Below are positions 52,117 through 60,300 of a stretch of DNA of 64,000 nucleotides, in pieces. The DNA comes from a virus. The notes under the pieces are model-generated. The model was given only the letters and a program-made list of their open reading frames with translations, made no database searches and had not been told where the DNA came from. The DNA lies in the IMG/VR virus record IMGVR_UViG_3300028800_000062, positions 1-64,000 of that record. One strand, given 5' to 3'. The translations under genes were made by a program, and so were the position numbers. Numbering within the stretch: position 1 is the stretch's first letter; each line of letters starts with the position of its first letter.

Positions 52117-53001
52117 ATGTCCTACACTAATCCGCCGGATCTGTTGACCGGGGGTTTGGGCGCCAGCGGCAATCCGTTAGACCCCGGCGGATCGCTGCCG
52201 GCTCCGTCTCAAATCCTCACCAACGGCCTGACGCCTCCATCTCCGACCCTCGAGGTCGGTCCCATGGAGAGCACCGGCCGGGACTTGAGTTCCAGCAGCA
52301 GCAGCCAGAGCCAATCTTCCGCACCGGCATCCGCCCCGTATTCCTCCTCTCCCTCGTCCGCCGACGCCGGTGTGCTGGGAGCCGCCCAGGCTCCCGCCTC
52401 CGGCACCAAACTCACCGACACCGCCATTGCCCAGATCGAGTCCGGCCAATATGTGTTCAGCGGCGCGGATATGAGGGCGTACCTGGAGCTGCCCGGCAAT
52501 AAGCTCCGGCAGCTGATCGAACTCACCACCGTTACGGTCTCCGTGCATCGCGAGAAGGCTCCCGTCAGGGCCTGTGGGTATATCGGAGCCAAAGGCTATG
52601 CCCGCGGCCGGCGGACGCTGGCCGGCACCATCATTCTCACGCAGTTCCAGGCCGACTTTATGCTGCGCTTTCTGGGGCAGACCAATGATAAGGATGAGAG
52701 CAAGGACACCCAGATCCTGAAAGTGGACCAGCTGCCGCCCTTCAATCTTTATCTCTATTTTGGCGACGAGTATGGCTGCCAGAGTTACCGGCACATCCTG
52801 GGCGTGGATATCGTCACGGATGGAACGGTGCATAGCGCACAGGATCTCTACAGCGAGCGGACTCTTTCTTATGTGGCCTCCGACTTTACGCCACTGCTCC
52901 CCATCAGCGCCGCCAGCACCGCGACGCCGACGGATCAGCGCCTGGCCGGAGCCGAGAAGACTCCCAAAGAAGCGGTGAATTCCACCATCACGTTCATTTG
53001 A
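52117..53001 (+). CDS. Tail tube-like protein 2, 294 aa
   Basis: After a Ser/Pro-rich linker (about residues 1-110) it repeats the core: FSGADMRAYLELPGNKLRQL, HREKAPVRACGYIG and GRRTLAGTIILTQF. The linker distinguishes it from tube protein 1. It may cap or end the tube. Confidence 0.55.
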   Translation: MSYTNPPDLLTGGLGASGNPLDPGGSLPAPSQILTNGLTPPSPTLEVGPMESTGRDLSSSSSSQSQSSAPASAPYSSSPSSADAGVLGAAQAPASGTKLTDTAIAQIESGQYVFSGADMRAYLELPGNKLRQLIELTTVTVSVHREKAPVRACGYIGAKGYARGRRTLAGTIILTQFQADFMLRFLGQTNDKDESKDTQILKVDQLPPFNLYLYFGDEYGCQSYRHILGVDIVTDGTVHSAQDLYSERTLSYVASDFTPLLPISAASTATPTDQRLAGAEKTPKEAVNSTITFI

Positions 53002-53007
53002 TTCCTA

Positions 53008-54297
53008 ATGCCCAACGCCTCGGTTAATGTCAACGTCATCTCCGCCAGCACAGGTCAACCGGTGCAATCCGCGATCTATGTCAACGGGAGCTACACCTCC
53101 AATCTTGGTGCAGCGTCGCTGGCGGTGCAGGTCCCACAAGGGCAGACGACCGAAGTCAAGGCAGTCCCGATTAACAGCGACGGCAGCAAGGATAACTCCC
53201 GCGCAGCTACGCGGATACTGTCGGACCAGGATTCTAATGCTACGATCACGGTTCCCGACAGCCTTCCCAGCCCGGCAACCCTGACGCTCGAGGCGCCGGC
53301 CAACAGTAGCGGCGTATCCGTTTCCCTGGCCGGGCCTCCGGATTCAAACGGTAATCCTATCTCCCAGCAAGGTACCACGGACGACAACGGGCAGTTGACC
53401 TTCGCGAATCTACCGGCGGGAGACTATACCTACTCCGCATCCCATCCTGCTTACCAGGACCTGTCCCAGCAACCGATCTCCCTGGCCGCCGGCCAAACTG
53501 CCACCGCGGGCATGCCGATGGTGGCCAAGACCAGCCCGCAGGCGATCGGCGGCAGTTTACCGGTCTCCGATAACGGCGCCAATGCTTCTTCGAACACCGC
53601 ACTGGCCGGCCTGGCCGACGCGCAGTCGCAGGACGCGGCCTTCGACCAGGTCTATTCGAACACTTCCTGGGACACCTACTTTACCTCCGCCCAGTGCCGG
53701 GTCTATATAGGCGACTTGTTCATCGACGAGCTGCAGGCCATCCAGTATTCAGCGCCCAACAACATCATTCCCGTGCATGGATACGCCAGCCGCTTCGCCG
53801 ACGCCTGGGCCGACGGCAAGAGTTTGATTCAGGGCCAGCTGATTCTTAACTACGTCTCTGAGACGTACATGTACACGGTACTGGCCAACTACCGCAGGTT
53901 TCTGGTCTCGCAGTCGGTCCCGAGCGCGGCCGCGGATGCCACCAGTCAGAGTGCCCAGCAGCTCGGCAACGCCTTGAAAGCCCGTAAGTATCTGTTGGCC
54001 TCCAGTGAGGATGCCGATACTACCGCCATCGACAGCACCATTCAGACCCTGGTGCAGGACCCGGCCACGGTGCAGCAGCATAAACAGAATCAGCAGGGTC
54101 GTGGCCCGGGCTCCATTTATATCAACGCCATCTACCAACCCATCGCTTTTGACATCCGGGTGGAGATCGGGTCAGGGTCTTCGCGCACCTATAGGCAACT
54201 AGAAAAGTGCAGGCTGACCGGCAACGACCAGATCATCGACCAGTCCGGCAACGTGATCGCGGACGTCTACAGTTTCCTCGCCCGCCGGCTGCGTTAA
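53008..54297 (+). CDS. Tail tube-like protein 3 with N-terminal Ig-like domains, 429 aa
   Basis: The N-terminal 175 residues look like two carboxypeptidase-regulatory/CNA-B-type domains (VNVISASTGQPVQSAIYVNG, DNGQLTFANLPAGDYTYSA). The C-terminal half repeats the core: AQCRVYIGDLFIDELQAIQY, PVHGYASRFADAWADGKSL and GQLILNYVS. It may be a decorated tube or tail-tip variant. Confidence 0.55.
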   Translation: MPNASVNVNVISASTGQPVQSAIYVNGSYTSNLGAASLAVQVPQGQTTEVKAVPINSDGSKDNSRAATRILSDQDSNATITVPDSLPSPATLTLEAPANSSGVSVSLAGPPDSNGNPISQQGTTDDNGQLTFANLPAGDYTYSASHPAYQDLSQQPISLAAGQTATAGMPMVAKTSPQAIGGSLPVSDNGANASSNTALAGLADAQSQDAAFDQVYSNTSWDTYFTSAQCRVYIGDLFIDELQAIQYSAPNNIIPVHGYASRFADAWADGKSLIQGQLILNYVSETYMYTVLANYRRFLVSQSVPSAAADATSQSAQQLGNALKARKYLLASSEDADTTAIDSTIQTLVQDPATVQQHKQNQQGRGPGSIYINAIYQPIAFDIRVEIGSGSSRTYRQLEKCRLTGNDQIIDQSGNVIADVYSFLARRLR

Positions 54298-54315
54298 CGA
54301 ATAGGAGTAACGCTT

Positions 54316-54471
54316 ATGGATCCTAGAATTGCAGTAGCTTGCGTAGTAGCGGCCCTGTTTCTGACCGGCGTAGGCTATACCGTGGAAGGCGTCAAGCGCG
54401 CCGCGCACCACGTCTCCAAAGCCGGCCATGCCGTGGTCCACGTTTTGCACCATCCTAAACCCCGTTCTTGA
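54316..54471 (+). CDS. Tiny membrane protein with His-rich tail, 51 aa
   Basis: GGAGTAACGCTT precedes the ATG. One membrane helix (VACVVAALFLTGVGYTVEGV) followed by a tail with many His (RAAHHVSKAGHAVVHVLHHP). Its stop overlaps the -35 box of the next promoter. Function unknown. Confidence 0.55.
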   Translation: MDPRIAVACVVAALFLTGVGYTVEGVKRAAHHVSKAGHAVVHVLHHPKPRS

Positions 54472-54496
54472 CATCTAACACACTGTTAGTTATACT
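54468..54496 (+). promoter_or_regulatory. Consensus sigma70 promoter with palindromic spacer
   Basis: TTGACA (54468-54473), exactly 17 bases, TATACT (54491-54496). The spacer contains CTAACACACTGTTAG (54475-54489), a palindrome with CTAACA/TGTTAG arms. The same design occurs at 15590. It drives the peptidase-like gene at 54507, with GAGGAGAGAT as ribosome site. Confidence 0.7.
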
Positions 54497-54506
54497 GAGG
54501 AGAGAT

Positions 54507-55274
54507 ATGGTATTCCATCTTGGCAAACTACCCAAGAAGCACGATCGGCTGCGGCGCACCCTGTGCCTGGCCAAATATACCCAGCAGTTGGCCCCGCCGC
54601 CGGCCGCGGTGGATTATTCCGCCATTTCCGACCTCGGCGTGATGCTGAACGCCACGCTGGGATGTTGTGTGTGCGCCGGTTACGGGCACAGCGTCCAGCA
54701 GTGGAACCAACTGGCCGGACATGCTTTCATTCCAAGCGATCCCATGGTGGAGGCCAGCTACGAGGCCATCGGCGGATACAATCCCGCGCAGACGGCGTCC
54801 GACGGTTCGAACCCCACCGACCAGGGCTGCAATATGCTGGACGCCTGCAAATACTGGCGCAGCACAGGCATGGGAGGCCACAAGATCGATGCCTTTGTTT
54901 CGCTCGGCGAAAGCACTCCTATCAGCCAGCTTCTGCTCAAGCAGTCGATCGCCCTGTTCGGTAATAGCTACCTGGGCTTCAGTATGCCCCAGAGCTGCCA
55001 GGAACAGGCCATCTGGGATGTGATTCCGGATCCCGGCGACGGGTCGACCGAACCTGGTTCCTGGGGCGGCCACTGCGTTTTAGCGGTAGCCTACGACGAC
55101 ACGCATCTCACGGTAGTCACCTGGGGCCAGCTGCTGAAGGTCACCTGGGCGTTTGTGGATAAATACCTCGAAGAGGCGTACGGGCTGTACAGCGAAGACT
55201 GGATGGTTGCCAGCGGCCTCTCCGTATCAGGATTCGACAAGGATACTTTGTTGGCGGATGTGCAGGCTCTCTGA
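54507..55274 (+). CDS. Papain-like/C39-like protein, 255 aa
   Basis: The ATG at 54507 lies 10 bases after the -10 box, behind AGGAGAGAT, so the mRNA leader is very short. Residues 50-61 (TLGCCVCAGYGH) resemble the LGDC.CAA..H start of a papain-like fold. GGHCVLAVAYDD near 187 and TWGQ near 205 supply a His and a Trp-Gly element. Cys53/54/56 and H189 are candidate catalytic residues. Peptidase, amidase or unrelated activity are all possible. It sits alone in the tail cluster under its own strong, operator-bearing promoter. Confidence 0.5.
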   Translation: MVFHLGKLPKKHDRLRRTLCLAKYTQQLAPPPAAVDYSAISDLGVMLNATLGCCVCAGYGHSVQQWNQLAGHAFIPSDPMVEASYEAIGGYNPAQTASDGSNPTDQGCNMLDACKYWRSTGMGGHKIDAFVSLGESTPISQLLLKQSIALFGNSYLGFSMPQSCQEQAIWDVIPDPGDGSTEPGSWGGHCVLAVAYDDTHLTVVTWGQLLKVTWAFVDKYLEEAYGLYSEDWMVASGLSVSGFDKDTLLADVQAL

Positions 55275-55311
55275 TCGCCGACCGTTACAACGAAACACAA
55301 AGGAGTAAGTC

Positions 55312-55725
55312 ATGTCCACTGAAGGTCAAGAACCGTTCGATCCCATGAAAATACTGGCCGATATTCCCAACGCGCCTACCAAAGCGCATATCGACTCCTG
55401 GAAGGCACAGGTACCAAACGGCATCATCCGGGTATTCCCCGCCTCGGGAAAACGGGTGTTCTTCTTACGCGGCATCACCGGACTGGAGATGCGCAAGATG
55501 CAGGAGAAGATCCTACCCGGCGCCCCTAATCCGGAACAGGAGTTCCAACTGCTGGCGCTCGAGGCCGCCTGTGTGTGGACCAACCTCACCGCGGACCATA
55601 AGCTCACCGCGGAGTATCTGCGCACCGCGACCGCCGGCCTGCCTTTCACGCTGTGGGCCATTGTGGAGTCGCTGTCGGACTTCATTCCGCCGCAACAGCT
55701 GTATGAGATGACCTTCGATCTGTAA
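55312..55725 (+). CDS. Putative tail assembly chaperone, 137 aa
   Basis: AAAGGAG precedes the ATG. Helical protein (ITGLEMRKMQEKILPGAPNP) in the position of a tail assembly chaperone, between tube genes and the giant protein. A second frame follows at 55743. No slippery site is seen, so a frameshift fusion is not supported. Confidence 0.55.
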   Translation: MSTEGQEPFDPMKILADIPNAPTKAHIDSWKAQVPNGIIRVFPASGKRVFFLRGITGLEMRKMQEKILPGAPNPEQEFQLLALEAACVWTNLTADHKLTAEYLRTATAGLPFTLWAIVESLSDFIPPQQLYEMTFDL

Positions 55726-55742
55726 GTTCGCCGCGGCGCATC

Positions 55743-56324
55743 ATGCGTACTCCAGTTCAAGTCGGCACCTGGCCTGTATTGGGTCTGGATGGGAATGGCA
55801 AGCCCGTTCCCGGTCCTTCCATGGTCGTGGCCTGGCGCCGGCTGAGCTGGAAAGAGTACGACTACTTCCGCGTCCTGCAGGAAGATCCCAAGATACTCTA
55901 CGCGGAGGTTTACGAGAAGTGCCTGGTACGGGGACCTTCCTTGGAAAAGGCGCCCGCCGGCATCGTATTCCATATTGGCAAGCAGGAGTTAGAGACTTGC
56001 CCTTTCTCAGGCCGGTTTGACAGTATTTCCAAAGAGCTTGAAAAGGCCCGCACGCAGGTTCAGGGAAGCTGGCTGCTGACGGCGCAGGCTCTGATTGCCT
56101 GCACGCTGCACTATTCCCTGGACGAAGTAGCCACTTGGCCGGCCGACCTGTTTTTCCAGCGCGTAGCCCTGGCCGAACAATTAGCTGGGAAGCCTCTTGA
56201 TCCGGCTGACCCCAAGAACCCTCCGCAGGCGCCTAGCCGGCGGAAACGAGGACCTTCGAATCCCGCCACTACTCCCCGGGCTCCCCAGTCTGGGGATAAC
56301 CAACAATTTACCTTCACACGGTAA
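55743..56324 (+). CDS. Putative second tail assembly chaperone, 193 aa
   Basis: Alpha/beta then helical (SMVVAWRRLSWKEYDYFRVL), with a basic Pro-rich C-terminus (PPQAPSRRKRGPSNPA). It follows the first chaperone by 17 bases in the -1 frame, as in paired G/GT-type genes, but has its own ATG. Confidence 0.5.
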   Translation: MRTPVQVGTWPVLGLDGNGKPVPGPSMVVAWRRLSWKEYDYFRVLQEDPKILYAEVYEKCLVRGPSLEKAPAGIVFHIGKQELETCPFSGRFDSISKELEKARTQVQGSWLLTAQALIACTLHYSLDEVATWPADLFFQRVALAEQLAGKPLDPADPKNPPQAPSRRKRGPSNPATTPRAPQSGDNQQFTFTR

Positions 56325-56339
56325 TAGGAGAAACAACGA

Positions 56340-56894
56340 ATGAAGACATGCAAAGTACTTTTGAGCGGGATGATCGGTCTGTTATTGTTTGTTTGCGCGC
56401 TAAGTGCGCAGGTACGCCCGGGAGCTAGTATGCCCTACGGCTTCATCGGCAACTGGGCGCCGCCCGCCAGCTATGGAGTGTTACTCTCGCCGCGCATCAC
56501 GGTAGTGCAGGCAAATTGGCCGGCCGGCATCCTTACTGGGGTGTCCGCCTATCCGCAGTTTGCGTCCACCGTAGGCCAGCAGATTGGTGCCTCGTTCTTC
56601 CCGTGGGGCACATATATGTGTCCGGCCGGACTCACCAGCGGGGCGAACGGATGCGGTTATTTGGGCAATCCGTATGATCCCACAGGTCAAAGCAGTGGCA
56701 AGTACGGCAAGCCTGTAATTGTGGCCGCGCAAGTAACAGCCGCGGACAACTGGCAGCAAACGATTTCGAATCCTTTGGTGGCCGTCGCGCCTCCGTCGAA
56801 TGCCGTACCTTCTACCGCTGCGTTGTTAAGCCAAGCGGTAGCCGCCCTGCAGCAAGCGATTACGCTGCTGAATAAGGTGGCCGCCCAACAGTAG
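56340..56894 (+). CDS. Exported hypothetical protein with Sec-type leader, 184 aa
   Basis: AATAGGAGAAACAACGA lies upstream. The leader is MKTCKVLLSGMIGLLLF then VCALSAQ. The mature part is Gly/Pro/Trp-rich, probably extracytoplasmic. It lies beside lysis-like genes. Function unknown. Confidence 0.55.
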   Translation: MKTCKVLLSGMIGLLLFVCALSAQVRPGASMPYGFIGNWAPPASYGVLLSPRITVVQANWPAGILTGVSAYPQFASTVGQQIGASFFPWGTYMCPAGLTSGANGCGYLGNPYDPTGQSSGKYGKPVIVAAQVTAADNWQQTISNPLVAVAPPSNAVPSTAALLSQAVAALQQAITLLNKVAAQQ

Positions 56895-56900
56895 GTCTGT

Positions 56901-57128
56901 ATGAACGGACTACTCCGTTTTCTGTCGAACAACTGGCCAGTGCTGAGTTTGTTTGCGCTGGCCTTTGTAGTTACCCTGCCGAAAGATCCACCTGCCTCGC
57001 TGCGACAGACGCCGCGGTGGTTCTACAGCTGGATACGAGAGGGCCTTATGACTTTCGTATCCTTCCGCACTCCGTCCAGTGCGGCGAAAGAAACTTCCCC
57101 AAAAGTAACAGGAGAACCTCAAATATGA
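56901..57128 (+). CDS. Single-pass membrane protein, possible holin, 75 aa
   Basis: One hydrophobic segment (WPVLSLFALAFVVTLPKDP) near residue 12-30, then a Trp-rich and polar tail. Small size, one helix and the coupled coiled-coil gene fit a holin/spanin-like set, but this is by layout only. Confidence 0.45.
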   Translation: MNGLLRFLSNNWPVLSLFALAFVVTLPKDPPASLRQTPRWFYSWIREGLMTFVSFRTPSSAAKETSPKVTGEPQI

Positions 57129-57364
57129 CGCCAGCCCCCAGTTTAGCCGATGCTCTTGCGCAGGTCGAAACCATGCAAGCTGCACTGTCCAACGCAGATG
57201 GTGCTTTGGATCAGGCCAACCAGAAACTAGCGGCAGCCCAATCTGCCCAACAAACCGCAGCGTCGGCCGACACGGATGCTATCAATTCCGCCAACAGCGC
57301 TATCGACGTGGCCATTGACGTTTTGACTGCCACCAAGCGACCGGTCCCGACGCCCGCTCAGTAA
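57125..57364 (+). CDS. Small coiled-coil protein, 79 aa
   Basis: ATGA overlap with the previous gene. Residues about 8-65 are Ala/Gln/Asp-rich heptads (QVETMQAALSNADGALDQAN), a strong coiled-coil prediction. No leader or lipobox, so a spanin call is not supported. Confidence 0.55.
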   Translation: MTPAPSLADALAQVETMQAALSNADGALDQANQKLAAAQSAQQTAASADTDAINSANSAIDVAIDVLTATKRPVPTPAQ

Positions 57365-57374
57365 CTGAACCCAG

Positions 57375-60300
57375 GTGCATCAATTCCCCAGTCCCGACAA
57401 GATCCATTTCTTCGATGTCGAGACTGGGGGTTTGCCCGAACATCGTGCGTTCAATTTCTCCCTTCCAGAGTTTCAGAAGTGGTCCGCCCTCAAAGGCGAC
57501 GCGTATTACAAACACCCCTACGCCACCTTCCATGCCAACAGTCCGCTCCTGCAGTTATACGCTACAGGCTTGCCGCACTTTGATCCCGCCAAAGAAGACA
57601 GACTCCAGCATTTAACCCAAGGCACCGCTCCACATTCCAGTCTGATCCGCTTGCCGGATAAACCCTGGACTGTTGAGAACGGCGATAAGGTTCCGCTGCT
57701 GATCAGCGACTGGGCCCGCGACAACGGCCTGGTGAAGGCTTCGCAAAGCGCCCAGCGCAGCGAAGAGGAAACCCTGCGTCTCTTCTTCGAGGATCTGGAA
57801 GCCAAGTTGGCTCTTGGAGAGCCGGTCAACTTAGGTGGCTGGAACGTTGGTTACGATCTAAGTGCGATCGAGCGCGCCACGCGCCGGTACGCTTCGCTAG
57901 AACCCTACCAGGGTTGGCTGGGTCGCCAGATCTCCGCCGGCCAGGTCCGTGTGGTAGAGGGTTTTGATGTATTCGGCGACACCATTCTCAAATATGCTGA
58001 GCACAACGCCGAGTTCGCCAAAAGCAACTTGCGCATGTTCCCTTCCGGAAAGGTCGCCAGCAATCTGGAAGAGTTGCGTAAGGTCCCAGGATGGAAACTG
58101 GGAAACATCATTGATGCAATTGGCGGCTCGGAAGCTTTTCATATCAGTGCGGAAGCTGCCAAGTTCCATGGCGCCTTCTTCGATACTCAGATTACAGCGT
58201 CGGCCTACACCCGCTTGTGGGAGGCGCAGGCATCCGTTCGCGAGATTCAGCCTGGTGAGGATTTCGCCGCGGCGTTCCGCCAGGCCTTTACCGAGGCCGG
58301 CCTACACCCGGCTTCCGTCTCTTCGGAAGACTGGATGTCGCGCATCTTCCAGCGTTCCGGTTGGCAGCGAGAGTTCCAGCGGGCATCTAAGGAGGGAGCG
58401 CGCGATGCCGGCTTAGCTTTTGAAGCGGTCCGGTCTCCCAGTAAGGTTCTGATTGGTGCGGCGGTCTTGGGCGGTATGGCGATCGCCACCAACCTGGCGT
58501 TTGGCAAACGCAAGGACCGCCAGACTCAGATCACAGGCCTTGACGACCTGGGTTTGGCTGCTGAACAACGGCATGCGTTGACCCCCTTCGGTTCCGGCTG
58601 GCAGGGACTGGACGATCCTTCTCCGGTCAATCTGAGCACCCTGGCAATAGCCGGAGGCACCTACGGTGCCTTCCGCTACTACACCCGCAACTATCCGCGG
58701 TCCGCCGTCAAGGTCTTTAGCGCGGCGGAGCGCCGCTTCCCGCGGCAGACTCTGAATTACTTCGGCTTCTCCCAGTTTGCGTCTAGTTTTCTGCCCACAA
58801 AACTGGACGTAGAGGCCGCACAGCTAGTCAATAACGGCAGTCTCACCGCATTAGGAGAACACTTCCAGAGACTGCTCGGCGCCGATCTGAATCTCGCGCA
58901 ATTGGCCACGGAAGGTCTGCATTTCGAACGCACCGGAAAGTCTGCGTACATGCACCTGGCCGGCACTGATCGCAGTGTCCGGTTCCTGGGCTACGATCCG
59001 GCGACTCAGAAAAGCGGTAGCCGTTGGGCAGGTGCTTCGGCCCGCTGGAAAGCTCCGATAAACGAACCGGATCGCTATCTTCCCAACGTAGTAGCAGGCG
59101 ACACCTGGGCAGCCCGTTGGAAGTCTTCCTGGAAACAACACGTCCTCAGCCAGACCCCTATCAATCCCAAGTACGGCGTCGAAGCCGAGGGACTCCGTTT
59201 CCAACCCGTCTTTGCGGAACAAGAAGGCCATCTTCTGGCGAACCTGCACCAGAAGGTAGGCATCACGGCGCTCGAACTGGCCGAACAACCGCAGAAGCTG
59301 TTTGCGCGCATCGGACTGGGTCTCAAGAATAACTCATGGAATTCCGCCGGAGGTCTGGTAGGGAAGTTGCTGCTCAAGCGCGCCCTACCGATCGCCGCCG
59401 GCCTGGGTGCTTTGGATTATGCCGACTACCTGACCGGCCACCGGCTTTCCGCCGGCGTCCTGGGAATCGGACCCAAGGCTAATGTAGCCCGGGCTGAACT
59501 CACCGATCGTGTCCCTGGAGCCCGGCGCACAACAGACTGGTATCAGCGTCATATCCCCGGATCCCAGTGGGGTCCGCTGGCACTCCCGCTGACAGGCATG
59601 GTCACCGGCGAGCTGGTCGAGATGGGCTACGAGGCCCTGACCGGCATCAAGCTGGCGGGCAAGGCCAGTAAGTTCGGACGAAAAGCCGGCCTGCTGGCCA
59701 TGCTGCCTTTCATCCCTGGCATGCTGGGCAGCCGCAAGAGCGCGCGGGAGCTGCGCGACATCTACTCAGGCGAGCAACCGGTTCCGGTCCGCAGCGGCAG
59801 GTGGTGGTGGCTCAACCAGACTCCCTGGGGAGGCGGCCGCATTACAGGCTATCGGCCGCACTGGTATGCCCGGATGAAGAGTCGCCCGGAGCGCGTGGCA
59901 CTGTACGGCTCGGAGAAGGAATACTGGAGGCATCATCCTGTCCTGCACCCTCTGAACTGGCTGAAGAACCCTTATCAGCTAGAGGAAGCCACCTATCAAG
60001 ACCGGCCGTACCCGATTACCTCGCCGGCCTTCTCCAATATTCCGCTCATCGGTCCGGTACTAGCTGCGACTCTGGGGCGCCTGGTCAAACCGCCCAAACG
60101 CATGCATGAGTCGGAATGGAACGGGGACGACTACACTCTATTCAGTCCGCGTGTGGAACCCAGAGGGCCCGCCGGCCTTGCGCCCGCACATCCGCGGGAA
60201 GAGTTCGGTTTGAGCGATGTGGTCAACCGGCAGACCGAACAAGCTGCTGAGTTCACCGGCCTATCCGGCTTCCTGGCCAAGACCGTCCTCAACAAGGCCC

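Noticed and set aside
55690-55760. Programmed -1 frameshift joining the two tail chaperone frames
   Set aside because: The open window in the second frame is only about 55707-55722 and contains no XXXYYYZ-type slippery heptamer; the second frame has its own ATG.
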